Below are positions 25,660 through 34,113 of a DNA stretch of 64,000 nucleotides, piece by piece. This DNA is from an uncultured Clostridia bacterium (GTDB lineage: Bacteria; Bacillota; Clostridia; Lachnospirales; CAG-274). A model generated the notes under the pieces. The model was not told the origin of the DNA and searched no databases. It worked only from the letters and a program-made list of their open reading frames with translations. How positions within the stretch are numbered: position 1 is the stretch's first letter; every line of letters starts with the position of its first letter. The translations under genes were made by a program, and so were the position numbers. The stretch is from the NCBI GenBank assembly GCA_947624015.1, contig CANQIA010000004.1, forward strand, positions 60,737 to 124,736, written 5' to 3'.

Positions 25660-25746
25660 CAAAGTGACTTCGGCAATTTTTAGCTTAAAAATTTATTTAT
25701 GGCAATAAACAAATTTTTAAACTAAAAATATTACCCTGTCACTTTG
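25660..25746 (-). promoter_or_regulatory. Long imperfect hairpin in the pnp leader
   Basis: Arms pair in successive blocks. CAAAGTGAC (25660-25668) pairs with GTCACTTTG (25738-25746), and ATTTTTAG (25676-25683) with CTAAAAAT (25722-25729). A 10-bp block (25685-25694) pairs with 25711-25720, and TTTAT (25696-25700) with ATAAA (25705-25709), closing a 4-nt loop. One internal loop and two single mismatches interrupt it. The A/T-rich double-stranded stem of over 30 pairs is a candidate RNase III site for pnp feedback or for separating rpsO and pnp messages. Confidence 0.75.
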
Positions 25747-25759
25747 CTTTTTAAAATTC

Positions 25760-25787
25760 AAGGCGTGGTGAGTCAACACCACGCCTT
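25760..25787 (-). terminator. Terminator after rpsO
   Basis: AAGGCGTGGTG (25760-25770) pairs perfectly with CACCACGCCTT (25777-25787) across a 6-nt loop. The T-run on the minus strand is short (GAATTTT), so some read-through into pnp is likely. Confidence 0.75.
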
Positions 25788-25797
25788 AATTTAAAAA

Positions 25798-26052
25798 TTA
25801 CTTTCTTAAACCTAATGCAGCAATAAGCTCACGGTATGCAACAACATCCTTAGACTTGATATAATTTAAAAGACCCTTTCTCTGACCTACCATCTTAAGA
25901 AGACCTCTTCTTGAATGATGATCCTTCTTGTGTTCCTTTAAATGCTCGGTAAGGTGGTTGATCCTCTCTGTAAGTAAAGCAACCTGTACCTCCGGAGAGC
26001 CTGTGTCGTTTTCGCTTCTGCCATATTTGGCAATAATAGCTTTCTTGTCCAT
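25798..26052 (-). CDS. rpsO: 30S ribosomal protein S15
   Basis: Primary 16S rRNA-binding protein that nucleates the platform of the small subunit. The 84-residue sequence is canonical: [20 protein letters not shown] near the N-terminus, then [20 protein letters not shown] and [20 protein letters not shown]. The start at 26052 follows AGGAGG; a longer reading upstream to 26169 covers the promoter and is rejected. It has its own promoter and lies upstream of pnp, the classic rpsO-pnp order. Confidence 0.97.
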   Translation of the reverse strand: MDKKAIIAKYGRSENDTGSPEVQVALLTERINHLTEHLKEHKKDHHSRRGLLKMVGQRKGLLNYIKSKDVVAYRELIAALGLRK

Positions 26053-26140
26053 ATTTATTTCCTCCTTATATTGTTTTACTCCTGATGCTAAGGAACGGTC
26101 GGAGAATCCTGAACCTGAACATCGGATACATACAGCCAAT

Positions 26141-26169
26141 ATAATATCATATATTGGTATAAAATGCAA
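26141..26169 (-). promoter_or_regulatory. Promoter of rpsO
   Basis: Minus-strand TTGCAT (26164-26169), a 17-bp spacer and TATTAT (26141-26146), in the gap just after ribF. The leader to rpsO is about 80 nt, with a repeated TTCAGG. Confidence 0.8.
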
Positions 26170-26201
26170 GCACTTTTTTATTTTTTAATATTTCTGCAAT
26201 A

Positions 26202-27143
26202 TCACAGCTTATATTTCAGCGCATCAAGATCGTCTATAAGATCCATGCACTCCTGTCTGTCTCTGTTAAGCTGTTCCCTAAGCTTATCTTTATCGGCAAA
26301 TCTTATTTCACTTCTTATTTTTTTATAGAAGGTTATAATTATTCTCTTGCCGTATATATTTTCATCAAAATCGAATATATTGGTCTCTATTTTCCTTCTG
26401 TTTCCGTCAAACGTAGGATTTTTGCCTATATTGGTCATGCCAAAGTACTCTCTGTCATCTATTATAACGGTAGAAAAGTATACGCCGTCAGGAGGCAAAA
26501 GCTTTTTGATGGGAGGCTCAATATTAACTGTGGGAAAATCCATAGCCCTTCCTCTTTCATAGCCTTTTACAACATTGCCTATGGCAAAATAGGGCTTATT
26601 CAAAAGTCTTGCGGTATATTCCATATCTCCTTGGCTTATAAGACCTCTTATTTCGGTACTGCTGACTCTTATGCCGTCTACCTTTACACGAGGTATGCCT
26701 ATTACCTTTATATCTCTTTGTCTGCCAAGCTCTCTGAGAGTATCTATATTCCCCGATCTGTTCTTGCCAAAATAGTAGTTCTCGCCTACCACAAGCACAC
26801 GGCAGTTGGTTTTTCTGTACAGAAGCTCCATAAACTCCACGGGAGAAAGAGAAGCAAAGTTATAGTCAAAGGGATACTGTATGAGAATATCTATGCCTGT
26901 TTTCTCTGCCGCATATTTCTTTTCATCAACGGAAAGTATGGTTCTGAAATCCTCTACTCTGCCGAAAAAATCAACGGGATGAGGATCAAAAGAAAATATT
27001 GCCGCCTTATAGCCGCAGCTTTCCCTGTAAGAAAGCACAGTCTTAACAAGCTCCTGATGACCAAGATGAATACCGTCGAAATTACCTATCGCAACGGCGC
27101 TTTCTTCTTTAATATTAAATTCTCCCGTTTCATATATTTTCAT
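26202..27143 (-). CDS. ribF: Bifunctional riboflavin kinase / FAD synthetase
   Basis: Phosphorylates riboflavin to FMN and adenylates it to FAD. The N-terminal FMN adenylyltransferase domain (about 1-150) shows AIGNFDGIHLGHQELV with the HxGH-type nucleotide motif and a later RVSSTEIRGLI segment (about 160-170). The C-terminal flavokinase domain (about 185-310) shows KPYFAIGNVVKGYERGR and the DFPTVN metal/ATP site. At 313 residues it is full-length. It is the last gene of the rimP operon, 9 bp after truB. No strong terminator follows. Confidence 0.96.
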   Translation of the reverse strand: MKIYETGEFNIKEESAVAIGNFDGIHLGHQELVKTVLSYRESCGYKAAIFSFDPHPVDFFGRVEDFRTILSVDEKKYAAEKTGIDILIQYPFDYNFASLSPVEFMELLYRKTNCRVLVVGENYYFGKNRSGNIDTLRELGRQRDIKVIGIPRVKVDGIRVSSTEIRGLISQGDMEYTARLLNKPYFAIGNVVKGYERGRAMDFPTVNIEPPIKKLLPPDGVYFSTVIIDDREYFGMTNIGKNPTFDGNRRKIETNIFDFDENIYGKRIIITFYKKIRSEIRFADKDKLREQLNRDRQECMDLIDDLDALKYKL

Positions 27144-27152
27144 ATTATCACC

Positions 27153-28049
27153 TTATATCAGTCTTGTTACAGGCTTTACAAATTCCCCTGCGGTCTCGTA
27201 TATACCTATAAGTCTGCCGCCGCTGTCGCAAAGCCTCAGCCTTTCGCCTTCCGTAACACTGCTGTCCAGAAAGCCTGTATTTATCTTATTTCCGTTTTGT
27301 ATATACTTATCGGCATTTTTGCTTGCCGTTACTCTTGGGTAGTCCTGCAAAACGGTTTCAACATCAATTATGCATTTTTTTACTTCTCCCGCCTCGGCAA
27401 GCCGCCTGAATTCATCCAGCTTGATACTGTCCTTTATATAAAAGTCGCCGCTCCTTGTCCTTGTAAGAGCCGACATACATCCTCCGCAGCCCAGCTTTTT
27501 GCCTATATCGCTGCACAGAGTCCTTATATATGTACCCTTTGAACAAAGAACGCTGAAGCTGTATTTGTTGCTCCCAAGCTTTTCGATATCCTTTATTTCA
27601 TATATATGAACAAGTCTTGTTTTTCTTTCTATTTCTACGCCTTCACGAGCAAGTTCATATAATTTTTTTCCATTGACCTTGATCGCAGAATACATGGGAG
27701 GCTTCTGCTCGTACTCGCCTACAAAGCCTTTTGCCTTATCTTCGAACTCCCGATGGGATATCTCAACATTTCTTTTTTCAAGTATCTCGCCCCATATATC
27801 CTCAGTGGAAGTAACGATACCAAGAGTTATCTCGGCTCTGTATTCCTTTATATGAGCAGAAACATAGTCTGCCAGCTTTGTGGCCTTGCCTATGCATATG
27901 GGCAGCACTCCTTCGGCATCGGGATCAAGAGTACCCGTATGACCTGTTTTGATCTTATTAAGCCTGTTTCTTACTATATTTACAACATCGTGAGAGGTAA
28001 AGCCCTTCTCCTTGTAAATATTAATAAAGCCCGATAAATTATTTTCCAT
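27153..28049 (-). CDS. truB: tRNA pseudouridine(55) synthase
   Basis: Makes the pseudouridine at position 55 in the T-loop of tRNAs. The catalytic Asp lies in KTGHTGTLDPDAEGVLPICI (about 36-55). The conserved GYEQKPPMYSAIKVNGKKLYE-type motif is seen near 112-130, in which the stretch after E is substrate-contacting. The C-terminus carries a PUA-like extension. At 298 residues it is normal. Its start overlaps the nrnA stop by 11 bp, so translation is probably coupled. Confidence 0.96.
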   Translation of the reverse strand: MENNLSGFINIYKEKGFTSHDVVNIVRNRLNKIKTGHTGTLDPDAEGVLPICIGKATKLADYVSAHIKEYRAEITLGIVTSTEDIWGEILEKRNVEISHREFEDKAKGFVGEYEQKPPMYSAIKVNGKKLYELAREGVEIERKTRLVHIYEIKDIEKLGSNKYSFSVLCSKGTYIRTLCSDIGKKLGCGGCMSALTRTRSGDFYIKDSIKLDEFRRLAEAGEVKKCIIDVETVLQDYPRVTASKNADKYIQNGNKINTGFLDSSVTEGERLRLCDSGGRLIGIYETAGEFVKPVTRLI

Positions 28050-28992
28050 TTTTTACCCTTTTCCTAAGCTCGTCAAGCGCTCTTTGCAAAATATCGTCAA
28101 GCTCTCCCTTAAGGGCTGCGCCGGACGCCAGCTTATGACCGCCGCCGCCAAAAAGAGCAGCCACTTCGTTTACATCGATCTTGTTTGAACGGAAGCTGAG
28201 CTTTACAATACCGTTTTCCTTTTCCACCGCAAACAGAGCCAGATCTACTCCCTCTGTGTTCAGAAGATACGATACGATGCCTTCCCTGTCCTTTGACCTT
28301 GCTCCGACCCTGTCCATATCATCTTTTGTAAGGTATGTATAGGCTATACCATCTTCCAGCTTCATTCTGCCTATGGCAATAGCGGATACCATTGCCTCGG
28401 TAAATGTATGCTCATGTAAAAACTTAGAATGGATAAGCGGCGTATTAACGCCTATGGACACTAGCTTTCCCGCTATTTCGTGAGTTCGTTCCGAAGTGGA
28501 GCTGTGTCTGAAGCCGCCCGTATCGGTAAGTATCCCCGCATAAATAGCCGAAGCTATATCCTTATCTATATCCACCATTTTGCTCAAAAGCTCATATACC
28601 ACCTCGGAGGCTGAAGATGCTCCGCCGTTTACAATATTGTAGCGGGCAAAATAGGTATTGCTTATATGGTGGTCTATATTATAGGTTATTTCTGCCCTTT
28701 CAAATATATCCTTTGCTTTGCCCAGTCTTTCAGGGTCTCCGCAGTCAAGAGCAAAGAATATCTTGGGCTCGACAAGGGGACTGTCGCCTTTATAAACATA
28801 TTCGCTGCCCTTGAGTACATTAAATTTTTCAGGATATTCCTCCAGAAAAATCACAGGGGTTTTCCCCAGCTTTGCCATAGCAAGGGCAAAGCCGAAGCAT
28901 GAGCCTACTGCATCGCCATCAGGATTGATATGACCTGCGATATATATAGTCTGTACATTTTCAATATCTTTAAGTATGGTATTTTCGTACAT
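28039..28992 (-). CDS. nrnA: DHH-family oligoribonuclease / pAp phosphatase
   Basis: Degrades very short oligonucleotides (nanoRNA) and dephosphorylates 3'-phosphoadenosine 5'-phosphate in bacteria lacking Orn. The DHH metal motifs are HINPDGDAVGS near 21-31, FALDCGDPER near 81-90 and the name-giving NIDHHISNTYF near 107-117. The C-terminal DHHA1 domain ends in FGGGGHKLASGAAL. The length of 317 matches NrnA. It lies between rbfA and truB, the usual Firmicutes order. Confidence 0.94.
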   Translation of the reverse strand: MYENTILKDIENVQTIYIAGHINPDGDAVGSCFGFALAMAKLGKTPVIFLEEYPEKFNVLKGSEYVYKGDSPLVEPKIFFALDCGDPERLGKAKDIFERAEITYNIDHHISNTYFARYNIVNGGASSASEVVYELLSKMVDIDKDIASAIYAGILTDTGGFRHSSTSERTHEIAGKLVSIGVNTPLIHSKFLHEHTFTEAMVSAIAIGRMKLEDGIAYTYLTKDDMDRVGARSKDREGIVSYLLNTEGVDLALFAVEKENGIVKLSFRSNKIDVNEVAALFGGGGHKLASGAALKGELDDILQRALDELRKRVKNGK

Positions 28993-28998
28993 ATATTT

Positions 28999-29355
28999 TT
29001 AGTTCTCCCGATTAATATCCTTTATAATTTTATCTATCTTAAAGCTGTATTCCAAGGAATCGTCAAGTATGAATCTAAACTCAGGAGTTATCCTCAGATT
29101 GATCCTGTTTGCAATAAGGCTCCTTATATAGCCCTCTGCATTTTTAAGAACATCCATGACCTCAGCCTTCTTTTCGTCATCCCCCAGAACGCTTACATAT
29201 ACCTTGCTGTATTTAAGGTCGTTTGTAGTATCCACTTTGATGACCGAGGTAATGACTCCTATCCTTGGATCCTTCATGTCGGCTCTCAGTATTTCCGAAA
29301 GCTCCTTTTTTATCTCGTCGTTGATACGGATCATCCTGTTGCTGTTTTTTTTCAT
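28999..29355 (-). CDS. rbfA: Ribosome-binding factor A
   Basis: Binds immature 30S subunits and helps 16S 5'-end maturation, notably in the cold. The 118-residue protein has the KH-like fold with RMIRINDEIKKELSEILRAD at the N-terminus, DPRIGVITSVIKVDTTNDLKYSKVYVSVL-type strands and the ending RNRINLRITPEFRFILDDSLE-type helix (here ANRINLRITPEFRFILDDS). The ATG overlaps the infB stop as TAATG. Small and complete. Confidence 0.95.
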   Translation of the reverse strand: MKKNSNRMIRINDEIKKELSEILRADMKDPRIGVITSVIKVDTTNDLKYSKVYVSVLGDDEKKAEVMDVLKNAEGYIRSLIANRINLRITPEFRFILDDSLEYSFKIDKIIKDINREN

Positions 29356-31463
29356 TACTGCTTAATTTCCTCCATAACAAAGGCTTCTACGATATCGCCT
29401 TCTTTAATGTCGTTGAACTTATTAAAGAGAAGTCCGCATTCATAGCCCGAATTGACCTCTTTCACATCGTCCTTGAAACGTCTGAGGGTAGCAAGCTCCC
29501 CATCGTATACGACAACGCCGTCTCTTATTATCCTTACCTGGGCGTTCCTTACAAACTTTCCGTCGGTAACATAAGAGCCGCCTATCGTACCGACGCCGCT
29601 CGCCTTAAAGAGCTGCCTTATTTCCGCATGTCCTATTACCTTTTCCTCATATACCGGGTCAAGCATACCCTTCATAGCGGCTGTAATATCATCTATGGCA
29701 TTATATATGACTCTGTAAAGTCTTATATCTACCTTCTGATCCTCGGCAACGCTCTTTGCGGAAGCCTCGGGTCTTACATTAAAGCCGATTATTATTGCAT
29801 TTGATGCGCTGGCAAGCATAACGTCAGATTCCGTAACGGCGCCTACGCCGCCATGTATTGTCCTTATCCTTACCTCATCGTTTGAAAGCTTTTCAAGACT
29901 TGCCCTTACAGCTTCAACAGATCCTTGCACATCGGCTTTGATAACAATATTGAGTTCCTTTATATTACCGCTCTGTATCTGTGAAAACAGATCGTCAAGG
30001 CTTACCTTCTGAGGAGTTTCCTTTATAAGCTCCTCTCTGCTCTTTGCTATGACCGATTCGGCAAGCTGTCTTGCCTTCTTTTCGTTATCTGCCGCATAGA
30101 ACATATCGCCTGCCATAGGTACCTCGCTTAAGCCAAGTATTTCCACAGGCATTGAAGGTCCCGCCTTCTTTACCTTCTGACCCTTGTCGTTCATCATGGC
30201 TCTTACTCTGCCATATGCGCTGCCTGCCACTATCGGATCCCCTACGCTTAAGGTACCGCTTTGTACAAGCACTGTGGCAACTGCGCCTCTGCCCTTGTCA
30301 AGCTGAGCCTCTATGATATTTCCTCTTGCCTTTTTATTCGGATTGGCTTTAAGCTCCTTCATTTCCGATACAAGAATTATCATTTCCAGAAGGTTATCAA
30401 GACCTTCCTTGCTCACTGCCGAAACAGGTACGCATATGGTCTCTCCGCCCCAGTCCTCGGCAACCAAGCCATATTCCACCAGCTCCTGCTTTACTCTGTC
30501 CGGGTTGGCGCCCGGCTTATCTATCTTATTGATGGCAACGATTATCTCAACGCCCGCTGCCTTTGCGTGATTTATCGCTTCTACTGTCTGAGGCATAACA
30601 CCGTCGTCTGCAGCTACTACAAGTATCGCTATATCGGTGACCTGAGCGCCTCTCATTCTCATTGCCGTAAACGCCTCGTGACCCGGCGTATCCAAAAATG
30701 TAATGGGTTTGCCCTTTATAGATACGGTATAGGCGCCTATATGCTGCGTAATGCCTCCTGCCTCATTTGCCGTAACGTGAGAATGTCTTATAGCGTCCAA
30801 AAGAGATGTTTTGCCATGGTCAACATGACCCATAACAACTACTACGGGAGGTCTTTCAACCAGATCCTCCTCCTTATCCTCTTCTTCTTTAAACGCCTCT
30901 TCAAGAAGATCGGGGATATCCTCCTTTTCAACAATTATATCCATTTCCTCACATATTGCTTCGGCTACGCCAAATTCTATCTCCTGATTGATGCTTGCCA
31001 TAATTCCCCTTGTCATAAGGCGCATCACTATATCGGAGGGGCTTCTGCCTATCTTGTCCGCAAGATCCTTTACTGTAACAGTATCTCCTATCTGTATTAC
31101 AAGAATACCTTCATCATCCGTATTTTCAGCAGGCTTTTCTTCAACATTGTTATGTCTGTTTTTTCTGTTTTTCTTTTCCTTCTTTTTATTGCCGGATGTT
31201 TTCTCGGCAGCTTCCTCTTTATGGGGAGCGTCGGCATGGTCTTTATGACCTTTATTCTTTTCATGGGTTTCATGGTTTTCAGCCTTTTCTTCAGCCTTGC
31301 TTTCGTTCTCCGTGAAAAGTTCAATTATATCCTCCGCAACACTATCCTCGATAGTGCTCATATGGTTTTTTACCTCTACACCCAGCTCCCTGAGCTTTTC
31401 TATAAGCTCCTTACTGTTAATTTCCAATGCCTTTGCTAATTCATGTACTCTTGTTTTAGACAA
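29355..31463 (-). CDS. infB: Translation initiation factor IF-2
   Basis: GTPase that brings initiator tRNA to the 30S subunit. The N-terminal IF2N domain ([21 protein letters not shown]) is followed by a low-complexity linker rich in Lys, Glu and His (about 60-120) and a second IF2N repeat. The G domain has [26 protein letters not shown] and NKIDKP, and the EF-Tu-like and C-terminal domains II-IV follow. The start is taken as TTG 31463 with GGAGG 8 nt upstream; the GTG at 31472 falls inside that binding site. Its length of about 702 residues is normal for clostridial IF-2. Confidence 0.96.
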   Translation of the reverse strand: MSKTRVHELAKALEINSKELIEKLRELGVEVKNHMSTIEDSVAEDIIELFTENESKAEEKAENHETHEKNKGHKDHADAPHKEEAAEKTSGNKKKEKKNRKNRHNNVEEKPAENTDDEGILVIQIGDTVTVKDLADKIGRSPSDIVMRLMTRGIMASINQEIEFGVAEAICEEMDIIVEKEDIPDLLEEAFKEEEDKEEDLVERPPVVVVMGHVDHGKTSLLDAIRHSHVTANEAGGITQHIGAYTVSIKGKPITFLDTPGHEAFTAMRMRGAQVTDIAILVVAADDGVMPQTVEAINHAKAAGVEIIVAINKIDKPGANPDRVKQELVEYGLVAEDWGGETICVPVSAVSKEGLDNLLEMIILVSEMKELKANPNKKARGNIIEAQLDKGRGAVATVLVQSGTLSVGDPIVAGSAYGRVRAMMNDKGQKVKKAGPSMPVEILGLSEVPMAGDMFYAADNEKKARQLAESVIAKSREELIKETPQKVSLDDLFSQIQSGNIKELNIVIKADVQGSVEAVRASLEKLSNDEVRIRTIHGGVGAVTESDVMLASASNAIIIGFNVRPEASAKSVAEDQKVDIRLYRVIYNAIDDITAAMKGMLDPVYEEKVIGHAEIRQLFKASGVGTIGGSYVTDGKFVRNAQVRIIRDGVVVYDGELATLRRFKDDVKEVNSGYECGLLFNKFNDIKEGDIVEAFVMEEIKQ

Positions 31464-31506
31464 TAGAAACACCTCCTAAACATACAGGGATAAATCCCGA
31501 CAATTA

Positions 31507-31815
31507 TTACATATTCCCCTTAAGCTCTGAGATAAGCCTATCCGCAAAGTTTTTATCCGTTACGGCAAATACGGATCTGTCATATTTACCTATTGCTGCG
31601 CTTAGCTCTGCTTTTGTTGAGTATATTATGTAAGCCGTATTATAATGCTCACATTTGTTAATGAATTTCTTCTTAGTATTGTCGGATGCGTCCCCGGCTA
31701 TTATTATAAGCTTTGCATTTCTTCTTGATATAAGTTCTCCGACAATCTCCCCCGTAGTCATTTTACCTGCTCTCTGACAAAGAGACAGCAAGGATCGTAC
31801 TTTTCTGTCTTTCAT
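31507..31815 (-). CDS. ylxQ: L7Ae-family ribosomal/K-turn protein YlxQ
   Basis: A 102-residue L7Ae/L30e/S12e/Gadd45 family protein, likely binding kink-turn RNA. Family marks are LLSLCQRAGKMTTGEIVGE near 9-27, AKLIIIAGDASDNTKKK near 34-50 and a final AVTDKNFADRLI helix. In B. subtilis the homologue is encoded in the nusA-infB operon and its exact role is not settled. The start overlaps the ylxR stop by 4 bp. Confidence 0.92.
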   Translation of the reverse strand: MKDRKVRSLLSLCQRAGKMTTGEIVGELISRRNAKLIIIAGDASDNTKKKFINKCEHYNTAYIIYSTKAELSAAIGKYDRSVFAVTDKNFADRLISELKGNM

Positions 31816-32084
31816 TTTATAGTCCCTTCGAGCTGTTTTTTAAGCTCTTCATATATTTCGGAAGGCACGGCAGATTTAAACGATCTTTCCAGTCCTTTAT
31901 TTTTAAAAGCCTTTTCAAGACAGTCTGTGCTGCTGCATATATATGCGCCTCTGCCGGGCTTTTTACCTGTTGCGTCAAGAGAAAACTCTCCCTCGTCGTT
32001 ACGTACTATCCTTATAAGTTCCTTTTTGCTTTTCATTTCCTGACAGCCTGTACATTTTCTCATAGGGATCTTTTTCTTTATCAT
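31812..32084 (-). CDS. rnpM: YlxR/RnpM RNase P modulator
   Basis: A 90-residue DUF448 protein with the hallmark MRKCTGCQEMKSKKELIRIV (about 8-27) and the GRGAYICSS strand motif. It carries two N-terminal cysteines and two further cysteines around SSTDC. YlxR of B. subtilis was recently described as RnpM, a binder of the RNase P RNA. It lies between nusA (22-bp gap) and ylxQ (overlap), the standard order. Confidence 0.92.
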   Translation of the reverse strand: MIKKKIPMRKCTGCQEMKSKKELIRIVRNDEGEFSLDATGKKPGRGAYICSSTDCLEKAFKNKGLERSFKSAVPSEIYEELKKQLEGTIK

Positions 32085-32106
32085 AGTTGATTACCTCCGC
32101 AGAAAA

Positions 32107-33225
32107 TTATTCCTCGCTGTCTTCCTCATCTTCTTCGGTATTTTCTCCGTCGATTTTGCTGAAATCTATAAAATCGGTAGAGCGAGCCTGTGTTTCGCTC
32201 TTAATATCTATCTTCCAGCCTGTAAGCTTTGCCGCAAGTCTGACATTCTGTCCTTCTTTTCCTATGGCAAGAGAAAGCATTGAATCGGGTACAACCACCC
32301 TTGCTGCCTTTTCCTCTTCGTTTTCGGTTATCTCAACGGCAAGCACCTTTGAAGGTCTGAGCGCTGAGGCAATATATTCGGCAGGATCTTCGCTCCAGGG
32401 TATTATGTCTATTTTCTCGCCGCTCAGTTCATTTACAATGGCGTCAACTCTTGAACCGTTCTGTCCTACGCATGCGCCTACCGCATCTACGCCCTCCACA
32501 TTGGAGATAACAGCCATTTTTGCTCTTGAGCCTGCCTCTCTGGCAATGCCCTTTATCTCCACAGTACCGTCAAATACTTCGGGAGACTCAAGCTCAAAAA
32601 GTCTCTTGATAAGCTCATAATGAGTTCTTGAAACCTTTATTTGAGGATCCTTGCTTGTCTTTATTACCTTAAGAATATATACCTTTATTCTGTCATTGAA
32701 GTTGTATTTTTCGCCGGGTATCTGTTCTGAAAGAGAAAGCACAGCGTCCATTTTGCCAAGCTTTACGATTACGTTGCCCTTGCTGTCCGTTCTCTGGACG
32801 ATAGCCGTGTCGCACTCCCTTTCCTTTGCGGCAAATTCATTGAATATCTTTTCCCTCTCAGCCTCCCTGAGCTTTTGCACAACTATCTGCTTTGCGCTTT
32901 GGGCGGCGCTTCTGCCAAAGTCCGAAGGCGTGATATCCTTATCCACAAGATCGCCTAATTCATAAACGGGATCAAGCTTACGAGCTTCCTCAAGAGATAT
33001 TTCTATAAAATCGTCAAAGACCTCTTCAACTACTTCTCTCTGAGCATATGCCTTCATTTCTCCCGTTTCTCTGTCAACCTCAACTCTTATGTTGGCATAG
33101 TTGCCGTACTGCTTTCTGCAAGCTGTAACAAGAGAATTTTCAATCGCCTCGAAAATCACTTCTTTGTCAATGCCCTTTTCCTTTTCAATGAGCCCAAGGG
33201 CTAAAATCAACTCTTTACCGTTCAT
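32107..33225 (-). CDS. nusA: Transcription termination/antitermination factor NusA
   Basis: RNA polymerase-binding elongation factor controlling pausing, termination and antitermination. The N-terminal polymerase-binding domain (about 1-125, with FEAIENSLVTACRKQYG) is followed by an S1 domain (about 130-200), and two KH domains with GACVGQNGSRVDAIVNEL and LAIGKEGQNVRLAAKLTGW. The protein ends at 372 residues with a very acidic tail (TEEDEEDSEE) and lacks the C-terminal acidic repeats of proteobacterial NusA, as is normal in Firmicutes. Second gene of the rimP operon. Confidence 0.97.
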   Translation of the reverse strand: MNGKELILALGLIEKEKGIDKEVIFEAIENSLVTACRKQYGNYANIRVEVDRETGEMKAYAQREVVEEVFDDFIEISLEEARKLDPVYELGDLVDKDITPSDFGRSAAQSAKQIVVQKLREAEREKIFNEFAAKERECDTAIVQRTDSKGNVIVKLGKMDAVLSLSEQIPGEKYNFNDRIKVYILKVIKTSKDPQIKVSRTHYELIKRLFELESPEVFDGTVEIKGIAREAGSRAKMAVISNVEGVDAVGACVGQNGSRVDAIVNELSGEKIDIIPWSEDPAEYIASALRPSKVLAVEITENEEEKAARVVVPDSMLSLAIGKEGQNVRLAAKLTGWKIDIKSETQARSTDFIDFSKIDGENTEEDEEDSEE

Positions 33226-33242
33226 AGTAATATATCCTCCTT

Positions 33243-33704
33243 TTACAATACAACAACAAGTCTTACGGCAGCTACATCCTTTCTGTCAAAGGTCATCTCA
33301 GCTCCCAGTTCATCTTTAATAACCACCTTGCCGTCTACAAGCCCTACAAGGCTTCCTGTAAACTCCTTGCTTTTATCAATGGGCTTATACAGCTTTACTT
33401 CTACAAGTCTATCCTTATATTTAATAAATTCCTTATCTCTTTTAAGTACACGATCTATGCCGGGAGAGCTTACCTCCATAATATAAGGCTGTTCTGTAAG
33501 ATCGTCTCCGAGAAGCTTATCCAACTGTCTGCTGACGACCTCGCAGTCATCTATGGTTATACCGCCTTCCTTGTCGATATAAAGTCGCAGATACCAATCG
33601 GGACCCTCTTTGACAAATTCACAGTCCACAAATTCGAAGCCCTTCTCCTCCAGTATAGGCAATGAAGTTTCCTCTACAAGCTTTACAATATCCTTTGCCT
33701 GCAC
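33243..33704 (-). CDS. rimP: Ribosome maturation factor RimP
   Basis: Assists late 30S assembly around S12 and the central pseudoknot. The 153-residue protein shows the YlxS/RimP signatures: FEFVDCEFVKEGPDWYLRLY, the GGITIDDCEVVSRQLDKLL helix and YIMEVSSPGIDRVLKRDKEF. The start is placed at GTG 33704, 7 nt after GGGAGG. The ATG at 33719 is part of that binding site. First gene of the nine-gene operon rimP-nusA-rnpM-ylxQ-infB-rbfA-nrnA-truB-ribF. Confidence 0.95.
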   Translation of the reverse strand: MQAKDIVKLVEETSLPILEEKGFEFVDCEFVKEGPDWYLRLYIDKEGGITIDDCEVVSRQLDKLLGDDLTEQPYIMEVSSPGIDRVLKRDKEFIKYKDRLVEVKLYKPIDKSKEFTGSLVGLVDGKVVIKDELGAEMTFDRKDVAAVRLVVVL

Positions 33705-33737
33705 CAAATCTCCTCCCATTTGCTTTTAATATAAAAC

Positions 33738-33759
33738 GAGAGCGGGATCTCCCACTCTC
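33738..33759 (-). promoter_or_regulatory. Leader hairpin upstream of rimP
   Basis: GAGAG and GGG (33738-33746) pair with CCC and CTCTC (33751-33759) with one C/A mismatch (a wobble-like T·G on the transcript) across a 4-nt loop. On the minus strand GTTTTAT follows. It could attenuate the operon or be bound by NusA-dependent machinery; the nusA operon is autoregulated in several bacteria. Confidence 0.6.
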
Positions 33760-33784
33760 TGACTGACTTCACTGTAACAAGGAT

Positions 33785-33813
33785 ATTATAACAGCATCCG
33801 AGCCATATTTCAA
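33785..33813 (-). promoter_or_regulatory. Promoter of the rimP-nusA-infB operon
   Basis: Minus-strand TTGAAA (33808-33813), a 17-bp spacer, then a perfect TATAAT (33785-33790), with the leader hairpin downstream. Confidence 0.85.
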
Positions 33814-33891
33814 GTATTTTTTTCTATTTTTTGAATATTTTTTTAAAAGCTTATTAAAATATTAATAAAAAGACAAAGGGGAGCGATAAAT

Positions 33892-34056
33892 ATGAGAATA
33901 AGAGCCAGAAAACCGACAAAGCCGTGTTCCCATTTTACGCCTATAAATGAGCTTTCGGCAGAGCCGAAGTGCAGCAGATGCGCATATTTTTCCACAAAAA
34001 GCTGCCGTAAAAGTATTTTGGACGAGATCGATTATCCCGATGACGATTTTTATTGA
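33892..34056 (+). CDS. Small cysteine-containing protein, family not recognised
   Basis: A 54-residue ORF starting with ATG 33892 after a good GGGGAG site about 9 nt upstream. It reads MRIRARKPTKPCSHFTPINE, then LSAEPKCSRCAYFSTKSCRK and SILDEIDYPDDDFY. A basic N-terminus is followed by Cys12 and His14, a CxxC pair (27 and 30), Cys38 and an acidic tail. The CxH...CxxC...C spacing could bind a single zinc or an iron-sulfur cluster (inference). Base and codon use match the neighbours. It is divergent from the rimP operon and 57 bp ahead of degV. I do not recognise the family. Confidence 0.65.
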   Translation: MRIRARKPTKPCSHFTPINELSAEPKCSRCAYFSTKSCRKSILDEIDYPDDDFY

Positions 34057-34081
34057 GAATTTTCCCGAAATATGTTAAAAT
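34053..34081 (+). promoter_or_regulatory. Possible promoter/operator of degV
   Basis: TTGAGA (34053-34058), a 17-bp spacer, TAAAAT (34076-34081). It overlaps the inverted repeat TGTTAAA-ATTGA-TTTAACA (34073-34091), which would be a good operator position. Confidence 0.5.
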
Positions 34082-34113
34082 TGATTTAACAAATAATATA
34101 TAGGGGGAAAACT

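Noticed and set aside
25648..25750. The rpsO-pnp gap considered as an insertion-sequence end or integration site
   Set aside because: The inverted blocks form one local hairpin with a tetraloop. No target duplication, transposase or tRNA gene is present.
26631..27542. A 303-codon plus-strand frame across ribF and truB
   Set aside because: Antisense to two well-supported genes, no binding site, Tyr/Lys/Cys-rich shadow composition.
30261..31439. A 392-codon open frame on the plus strand opposite infB
   Set aside because: It lies wholly antisense to a canonical IF-2 gene, has a composition rich in Tyr, Cys and Leu typical of antisense frames here, and no ribosome binding site or family motif.
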